From: an uncultured Oscillospiraceae bacterium
GTDB taxonomy: Bacteria > Bacillota > Clostridia > Oscillospirales > Oscillospiraceae
Length of the DNA stretch: 46,788 nucleotides
Direction: 5' to 3'
NCBI GenBank assembly: GCA_947599875.1
Contig: CANQFV010000020.1
Coordinates: 1-46,788, forward strand
Shown here: positions 40,587 to 46,788 of the stretch, piece after piece
Position numbering within the stretch: the first letter of the stretch is position 1
Layout of the letters: every line of letters starts with the position of its first letter
Notes under the pieces: model-generated
Told to the model about the DNA's origin: nothing
Database searches by the model: none
The model's input: the letters and a program-made list of their open reading frames with translations, nothing else
Made by a program: the position numbers and the translations under genes

Positions 40587-41354
40587 ATGAAAAGAACGCT
40601 TCGGGCGGGGCTGACCGCTCTTTTATTCCTTTTGCTTTTGACCTCCTGCGGCTCCGGCGGCGGGAACAAGGTTTACGAGGTCTCCGACATGGCCGGGAAG
40701 ATCGTGGGCGTGGTCTCCTACACCACCTCCGCCGGGTATATCGCCCGGTTTGGCGAACCGGTGGAGATCCGCTATTTTGACGACGCCGCCCAGCTGAAGG
40801 CCGCTCTGAAGGCCGGCAGCATCGACTGCGCCCTGGCAGACCCCACGGTGAGCCGCCGCCTCACCCGGGGCAGCTTCAGCCTGCGCCGCCTGGACGACAT
40901 GTTCGTGGACTGCGACTACCGCCTGGCCGTCTCCGTGGAGAACCGGGAGCTGCTGGCCAATCTGAACACCGCCCTCCGGAGCCTCTCCGCCGACGGCACC
41001 GCGGATCGCATCGTGGACGCCTGGCAGAGCGGGGAGCAGGCGTCGGAACACACCCCGGACCCGGACCGCACCCCCATCACCGTGGCCATCGACCCCACCT
41101 TCTACCCCTACGCCTACTATGACGGGGAGGGGGAGCCCGCGGGGCTGGAGATCGACATTGTCTGGGCCGTCTGCGACAAACTGGGCCTGACGCCGGAGTT
41201 TGTGGCCGCCCAGCCCGGGATGCCCCTGTATCTGGCGGAGATCGGCAAGACCGCCTTCGCCATCGGCCGGATCTCCCTGGATCCGGACAATGAGGCCGTG
41301 AGCTTTACGGACGCCTATATGCACTGCGACGAATACGTCGTGGTGAGGAAATAG
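40587..41354 (+). CDS. Solute-binding-like lipoprotein with reversed lobe order
   Basis: The 255-residue protein has a lipobox (LLTSC, Cys21). Residues about 33-145 resemble the second lobe of an amino-acid-type binding protein ([70 protein letters not shown]). Residues about 158-255 resemble the first lobe ([38 protein letters not shown]...[22 protein letters not shown]). In ordinary family members the order is the opposite. No permease or ATPase gene is adjacent, so it may be an orphan sensor or binding protein. A TATAAT at 40498-40503 is the likely -10. The ribosome site is weak, and a 14-base palindrome GCCGGCGCGCCGGC precedes it (40542-40555). Confidence 0.8.
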   Translation: MKRTLRAGLTALLFLLLLTSCGSGGGNKVYEVSDMAGKIVGVVSYTTSAGYIARFGEPVEIRYFDDAAQLKAALKAGSIDCALADPTVSRRLTRGSFSLRRLDDMFVDCDYRLAVSVENRELLANLNTALRSLSADGTADRIVDAWQSGEQASEHTPDPDRTPITVAIDPTFYPYAYYDGEGEPAGLEIDIVWAVCDKLGLTPEFVAAQPGMPLYLAEIGKTAFAIGRISLDPDNEAVSFTDAYMHCDEYVVVRK

Positions 41355-41395
41355 CAGTAAAATCAAAATGCGCCCTGGGCGCGGGAAGGATCACT

Positions 41396-42817
<1,422 letters not shown>

Positions 42818-42825
42818 ACCTGGCT

Positions 42826-43051
42826 CAAAAGGCCCGAGGGCCTTTTGATGCCAAGGGGACGTGCGGGAAATTTTACTGATTTTTGCGAAATTCAGTAAAA
42901 ATTTCCCTGCCGCCGCGCTGCGCGACCAGTCTGCGGACTGGTCACTTGCGCGGCAAGAGGGATTTTTTCCGACGCACATGTCGCCGGAAAAAATGTTTAG
43001 ATGTGGAGCTTTTTCAAAAATTTTTTTGCGAGGCAAAGCCCCGCAAAAAAT
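42826..43051 (+). repeat. Composite hairpin repeat, copy 5 (D-A-B-C-C)
   Basis: Hairpin D after asnS is CAAAAGGCCC/GGGCCTTTTG (42826-42847) and can act as its terminator. The linker GCCAAGGGGACGTGCGG follows. Next come A (42865-42907, one base bulged), B (42912-42954, inner CCAGTC-TGCG-GACTGG), C with a CCGACGCACATGTCGCCGG tip (42962-42994) and a second C with a GCGAGGCAAAGCCCCGC tip (43020-43051). The second C ends 36 bp before the AAA ATPase start. Confidence 0.87.
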
Positions 43052-43087
43052 ATTGGATTGGGGATTTTTGCATTTTGAGGAGACAGT

Positions 43088-44197
43088 ATGGCGGATAAGA
43101 AGAGGGAGCCTAAGACATACGGCATGAATATCGACTTCAACGCCTTTAATCTCCGCCCGGCGTCCTCCTATCTGGACGACCTGAAGCGGCTGAAAAACGA
43201 GCTGAGCGCCACCCTCGCCGGCGCGGGGACAAAGCCGGTGAACATGGAGCCGCTGCAAAGCTCAATGGACGAGGCGAAGAAGGCCGCCGACGACCTGCTG
43301 CGGGAGATGGAGGCGGGGGAGGGCGCCCTGGGGCCTGCCGCCCCCAAGACCCAGGCGGAGGAGAGTCCGGAGAAGCCGGATCTGGACAAGCTCCTGGCGG
43401 AGCTGGACAGCCTTGTGGGGCTGGAGGAGATCAAGAAGAACGTCCGGAGCCTCATAAACCTGGCCAAGGTGCGCAAGCTCCGGGAGGAACACGACCTGCC
43501 CACCCCGGCCATGAGCCTGCACCTGGTGTTCATGGGCAACCCCGGCACCGGGAAGACCACGGTGGCCCGGCTCATCGCGCAGCTCTATTACGCCATCGGC
43601 GTCCTGTCCCGCGGCCAGCTTGTGGAGGTGGACCGCTCCGGCCTTGTGGCGGGTTTTGTGGGCCAGACGGCCATCAAGACGGACGAGGCGGTGAAGCGCG
43701 CCATCGGCGGCGTCCTCTTTATTGACGAGGCCTACTCTCTGGCCGCCAACACCGGCGAGAACGACTTCGGCCGGGAGGCCATCGAGACGGTGCTGAAGGG
43801 CATGGAGGACAACCGCAGCGACCTGGTGGTCATCGTGGCGGGGTATGAGGAGCTGATGGAGCGGTTCATCGCCTCCAACCCCGGCCTTGCCTCCCGTTTT
43901 AACCGGTACTTCGTGTTTGACGACTACTCCGGGGAGGAGCTGTACAAGATTTTTCTCTCCATGTGCGAGAAGAACAAATACATCCTGACCGTGGAGGCCC
44001 AGGAGTTTGCCCGGGCCTACTTCGCCCGGCTTTACGAGAGCCGCGGGGAGAACTTCGGCAACGCCCGGGATGTGCGCAACGTGTTTGAGAACGTGATCTC
44101 CGTCCACGCGGACAGGGTCGCCCAGACATCGGATATTGACGAGGAGGATCTGACCCTGATTTTGCAGGAGGATCTGGAGACAGCCTCCGGGATGTGA
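43088..44197 (+). CDS. AAA ATPase, SpoVK/CbbX-like
   Basis: The 369-residue protein has a variable N-terminal region of about 100 residues with coiled-coil character. One AAA module follows: Walker A MGNPGTGKTTVARL near residues 148-160, Walker B GGVLFIDEAYSLA near 206-218 and the arginine-finger region NPGLASRFNRYFVFDDYS near 268-285. This spacing and the FDDYS ending are typical of the CbbX/SpoVK group, hexameric remodelling ATPases. No RuBisCO or sporulation gene is beside it. The DEDDh exonuclease gene follows after 33 bp. GAGGAG precedes the ATG. Confidence 0.88.
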   Translation: MADKKREPKTYGMNIDFNAFNLRPASSYLDDLKRLKNELSATLAGAGTKPVNMEPLQSSMDEAKKAADDLLREMEAGEGALGPAAPKTQAEESPEKPDLDKLLAELDSLVGLEEIKKNVRSLINLAKVRKLREEHDLPTPAMSLHLVFMGNPGTGKTTVARLIAQLYYAIGVLSRGQLVEVDRSGLVAGFVGQTAIKTDEAVKRAIGGVLFIDEAYSLAANTGENDFGREAIETVLKGMEDNRSDLVVIVAGYEELMERFIASNPGLASRFNRYFVFDDYSGEELYKIFLSMCEKNKYILTVEAQEFARAYFARLYESRGENFGNARDVRNVFENVISVHADRVAQTSDIDEEDLTLILQEDLETASGM

Positions 44198-44230
44198 ACC
44201 CGGAATTTACGAGAGAGGCGGTGAGACGGC

Positions 44231-45145
44231 GTGATCGTGCTTGATTTGGAATTTAACAGCGGCTGGTACAGCGTGAACATGGAGGAGATCCTTCAGATCG
44301 GCGCGGTGAAAATCGACTACCCCGGCGGCCCCATCAAGAGCGCCTTCAACGCCTACATCCGCCCCAGCGTTCACAAGCGCCTGTCGCCCATCGCCCGGCT
44401 CCTGCCGGAGGTGCAAAGCTCGATGGACAGCCCCCTGGACTTCCGGCAGGCCTTCGCCCTGTTTTTGGACTGGGTGGGGGACGAGCGGGTCTGCGCCGAG
44501 TGGGGGAGGAACGACGTGCGGGTGCTTTTCAAAAACGCCTGTTACTGGGGCCTGGAGGCCAAGCTCCCGGACTACTGCGTGGATCTGCAAACCGCCTTTG
44601 GCAGGACGGTGGACGCCAAAAACGGCCTGCCCCTCAGCCGCGCCGTGGAGTATTGCGGCATCCCGGACTCCTTCGTGTTCCACGACGCCCTGAACGACGC
44701 CATGTATACCGCCCTTGTCACCCGGTACATAGACGAGGGAACCCTAAAAGACTGCGCCTTCGCCCTGACGGAGCGGGACATCCACCCCGTCATCCCCCCC
44801 AAACAGCCCAAGAAGAACCAGACCCGCAGCGGCCCCTTTGACTCCCGGAAGCAGGCCCTGTCCAGCCGCTCCAGCCGCCGCGTCGCCTGCCCGGAGTGCG
44901 GGACCGTCCTTTGCGTAAACGAGTGGGCCACCCAGGACGGCACCGTCTTCTATGCCCGCTGCTCCTGCGGCGGCCACAAGTTCATCCGCCGCCTGAGGAT
45001 GATGGAGGCACCCGACGGCCGCTTTTGGACGTATACCGACACCATCAGCTGGTCCAGCGACAATGTGAAGCTCCTGAGCGCGGCGCAAAATTACGCCCGC
45101 CACACCTGCGCCCCCGACAAGCCCCCCAGAAGACGCAGGAGATAA
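44231..45145 (+). CDS. DEDDh 3'-5' exonuclease-like protein with C-terminal zinc ribbon
   Basis: The 304-residue protein starts IVLDLEFN with the metal ligands Asp5 and Glu7. It has AEWGRNDVRVL as the middle Asp motif and VFHDALNDAMYTA with His151 and Asp156, matching a DEDDh exonuclease like DNA polymerase III epsilon or RNase T. The last 85 residues hold CPECGTVLCVNEW and YARCSCGGH, a likely zinc ribbon, and a basic tail (RRRRR). It could trim DNA or RNA ends. The substrate is unknown. The start is GTG at 44231, 33 bp after the AAA gene, so the two may be one operon. Confidence 0.82.
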   Translation: MIVLDLEFNSGWYSVNMEEILQIGAVKIDYPGGPIKSAFNAYIRPSVHKRLSPIARLLPEVQSSMDSPLDFRQAFALFLDWVGDERVCAEWGRNDVRVLFKNACYWGLEAKLPDYCVDLQTAFGRTVDAKNGLPLSRAVEYCGIPDSFVFHDALNDAMYTALVTRYIDEGTLKDCAFALTERDIHPVIPPKQPKKNQTRSGPFDSRKQALSSRSSRRVACPECGTVLCVNEWATQDGTVFYARCSCGGHKFIRRLRMMEAPDGRFWTYTDTISWSSDNVKLLSAAQNYARHTCAPDKPPRRRRR

Positions 45146-45186
45146 TAGGGCAGGGGAGCGGGAAAAGCTGAAAAGTAGAAAAAAGA

Positions 45187-45214
45187 GGCGGAGAGGCCGT
45201 TTGGCCTCTCCGCC
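45187..45214. terminator. Hairpin between exonuclease and pilin-like genes
   Basis: GGCGGAGAGGCC (45187-45198) and GGCCTCTCCGCC (45203-45214) are perfect 12-base arms around GTTT. An A-run lies to the left. It sits between convergent genes and could end the minus-strand transcript. Confidence 0.7.
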
Positions 45215-45242
45215 GCGCTGTTTGATTGCAAGCAATGATACA

Positions 45243-45262
45243 AAAGAACCGTCCCGGTGTAT
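45243..45262. repeat. Half F element
   Basis: AAAGAACCGTCCC followed by GGTGTATCAC is the right half of the GGGACGGTT family. No left arm is found nearby. It touches the stop codon of the pilin-like gene. Confidence 0.55.
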
Positions 45263-46758
45263 CACTTGACAATTACGTTTAGGGTAATAGTTCCGCCGCC
45301 ATTCGGCCTGTACGGATTGCCCCATGTCACAGCTATAGTACCACCACTTTCACCAACGATTATCTTAATGCCGTTTTCACTTCTGCCTGCGGATGTCACC
45401 CCCCCACTAACACTGTATGTCTCACCATTGGGGGGAAGTTGATTTACCGTAACAGTAATTGTGCTGTTGGGCGCCATTATTACTTCGCCGGAATAAGGGT
45501 TATCGCCTGTCAGGGTTAAACTGGAGCCATCCTTAGTATAGGCAACCTCCTGCGGTGCATCATTACCACTTCCATCCCTCGGATTAGCTTCTATCGGGGA
45601 GACGCTGTTCTCATCCCAAACAAGAGCGCCGTTTACCTTTTTTACATTGATTATCACGACGGAGCCTGTTGCCTTCGCTGCAAGTTCTTTGATTATGCTC
45701 AAATCCGTCTTTCCCGTGAGTACGTTGCTCACCATCGGCACATAGGGGTCTAGCTCCGCGAGGAAGTCATCGTCTGAGTATGTATCGCCGAGATTCTTTT
45801 GGGCTTCTGCCGCCGCCTCCATGAGACCCAGATACGCCCGTGCGTCAGCCTCGGCCTGGGATGTGACGTATTTCTTAGCAAGCGTTTCGAGTTCTGCTTT
45901 AACGTCCGTATCAGTACACCAGCCTAATTCCATAAACTTGTCGTCCGTTTTAAACTGATACTCAGCCATATAGTCCTCAAGCACTTTTTGCGCCTCGGGT
46001 GAGATAGACGGTTGACGCTTTGCATAGCTGACAAAAGAATGCTTGGTGGCAAGGTTTAAGGCCATTCCGCTAAGGCTGGGGTCGGTGGCTCTATTTTTCC
46101 ATGTTGAAATAACGGTATTATCATCGAACCCCTCGGCGTTATAATGATCCACAATCAATTTGACGATGGAGTTTTTATCTCCTTCGCCGATTTTACTCTG
46201 AATTTCAGGGACTGCGCCACTGTTGATCATCGTTATAAGCGTTTTGAATCCGTCCCAGTATTCCTCCATATCCTCTGCAAAGGCGGCGGACACGCCCTTA
46301 GTCGGATCCTTCAGGTTTTTTGTATATTCTGCAATCTGAGAGCCATCAAGGCCCAAACCCGCAAACACTTTCATATTTGCGGTGCCGCTCCACTTGCCGT
46401 AGCTCAGCTTTGTGCTGGCAAGACCGCCCTCACCAAGGGCGTCCTCAAGTGCGTTTTTCAGCGCCGCAGTGTTTTCGTTGTTTAATCCGGCGGCATCGGT
46501 CTTGTCAGTGGATATGACAACCATTGCGCCGCCGTTTTCCCCGAATAAGCTCGAGTCCGCGTAGTCTGCTAACTCCAGCGCGTGCATGATTTCCCCCACC
46601 GTCTGCTTATCCAGCCCCTTCTTGGTGTGTTCGATGTACCCCGTGTAGGCCACCGCTCCCACGGCGGACAGGATCGCTAAGATCGCGATCACGACGATCA
46701 GCTCCACCAGCGTGAAGCCCCTGTTTTTGCTCTTTTCTGTTGAAGAATTTTGTTTCAT
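45262..46758 (-). CDS. Large pseudopilin-like protein
   Basis: The 498-residue protein begins with a type IV prepilin signal: a basic leader ending RG, then FTLVELIVVIAILAILSAVGAVAYTGY with Glu at position +5. About 360 residues of mixed helical sequence rich in Lys/Asp/Ala follow. A C-terminal beta domain of about 100 residues (SSLTLTGDNPYSGEVIM...GTIAVTWGNPYRPNGGGTITLNVIVK) resembles an Ig-like or repeat fold. It should be processed by a prepilin peptidase and anchored in a pilus or secretion pseudopilus. No pilus assembly gene lies in the window, but they could lie beyond the right edge. GGAGGGCAGAC precedes the ATG. The DNA is visibly less GC-rich than its neighbours. Confidence 0.82.
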   Translation of the reverse strand: MKQNSSTEKSKNRGFTLVELIVVIAILAILSAVGAVAYTGYIEHTKKGLDKQTVGEIMHALELADYADSSLFGENGGAMVVISTDKTDAAGLNNENTAALKNALEDALGEGGLASTKLSYGKWSGTANMKVFAGLGLDGSQIAEYTKNLKDPTKGVSAAFAEDMEEYWDGFKTLITMINSGAVPEIQSKIGEGDKNSIVKLIVDHYNAEGFDDNTVISTWKNRATDPSLSGMALNLATKHSFVSYAKRQPSISPEAQKVLEDYMAEYQFKTDDKFMELGWCTDTDVKAELETLAKKYVTSQAEADARAYLGLMEAAAEAQKNLGDTYSDDDFLAELDPYVPMVSNVLTGKTDLSIIKELAAKATGSVVIINVKKVNGALVWDENSVSPIEANPRDGSGNDAPQEVAYTKDGSSLTLTGDNPYSGEVIMAPNSTITVTVNQLPPNGETYSVSGGVTSAGRSENGIKIIVGESGGTIAVTWGNPYRPNGGGTITLNVIVK

Positions 46759-46788
46759 GTCTGCCCTCCTGATGTTCTTTCCCGGAGG

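Noticed and set aside
41355-41395. T-box leader before asnS
   Set aside because: The gap is 41 bp, too short for a T-box, and no T-box consensus was seen.

Overview
The window is about 46.8 kb of GC-rich, gene-dense chromosomal DNA with no phage, plasmid or transposase gene. Gene content and style point to a Gram-positive anaerobe of the Clostridia, most likely an Oscillospiraceae-type gut bacterium (inference). Pointers are the YlmH-type S4 protein, the Gx-transporter/NusG-domain-II/ApbE trio, a YerC-type TrpR-related protein, an SpoVK/CbbX-like AAA ATPase, a G5/3D peptidoglycan protein, GTP-dependent PEP carboxykinase and consensus sigma-A promoters (TTGACA/TATAAT, 17 bp spacers).

Layout. 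0-3.4 kb: UvrD/PcrA-type helicase and aldose 1-epimerase. 3.4-4.3 kb: a non-coding block of two mirror-image composite hairpin repeats. 4.4-9.6 kb: alanine/glycine:cation symporter, an E2-like acyltransferase fold lacking its catalytic His, an acyl-CoA synthetase, a TrpR-related regulator and a SAM methyltransferase. 9.7-12.2 kb: Hsp33 and an ECF sigma/anti-sigma pair. 12.2-14.9 kb: a RiPP-like cassette, consisting of a Cys-rich ACG-repeat peptide, a radical SAM/SPASM maturase, a truncated nitroreductase, a flavin-fold/ferredoxin fusion and a divergent HxlR regulator. 15.0-18.3 kb: tRNA-Ala(GGC) with an unusual 3' inverted repeat, a LytTR response regulator, glyA and a DegV protein. 18.3-19.1 kb: non-coding repeats. 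19.1-24.5 kb: rplU-rpmA without prp, and an eight-gene operon from a PHP phosphatase to a GNAT protein that includes the flavinylation-type genes. 24.8-30.5 kb: a surface operon (two paralogous lipoproteins, MBOAT acyltransferase, DHHW protein, a third lipoprotein, GIY-YIG protein). 30.7-34.4 kb: malQ, a GH13 glycosidase and a LysM-like protein. 34.9-45.2 kb: mutY, pckG, rsmA, a G5/3D protein, a solute-binding-like lipoprotein with its lobes in reversed order, asnS, an AAA ATPase and a DEDDh exonuclease. 45.3-46.8 kb: a large pseudopilin-like protein in visibly less GC-rich DNA.

The two most interesting signals are the radical SAM/ACG-repeat peptide cassette and a family of modular hairpin repeats in intergenic spaces. 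Their stem arms change from copy to copy while staying complementary and their loop-proximal cores stay constant, as expected of a selected RNA or cruciform structure. No search or folding program was run: family names come from motifs read in the translated sequence, and coordinates and stems were counted by hand.
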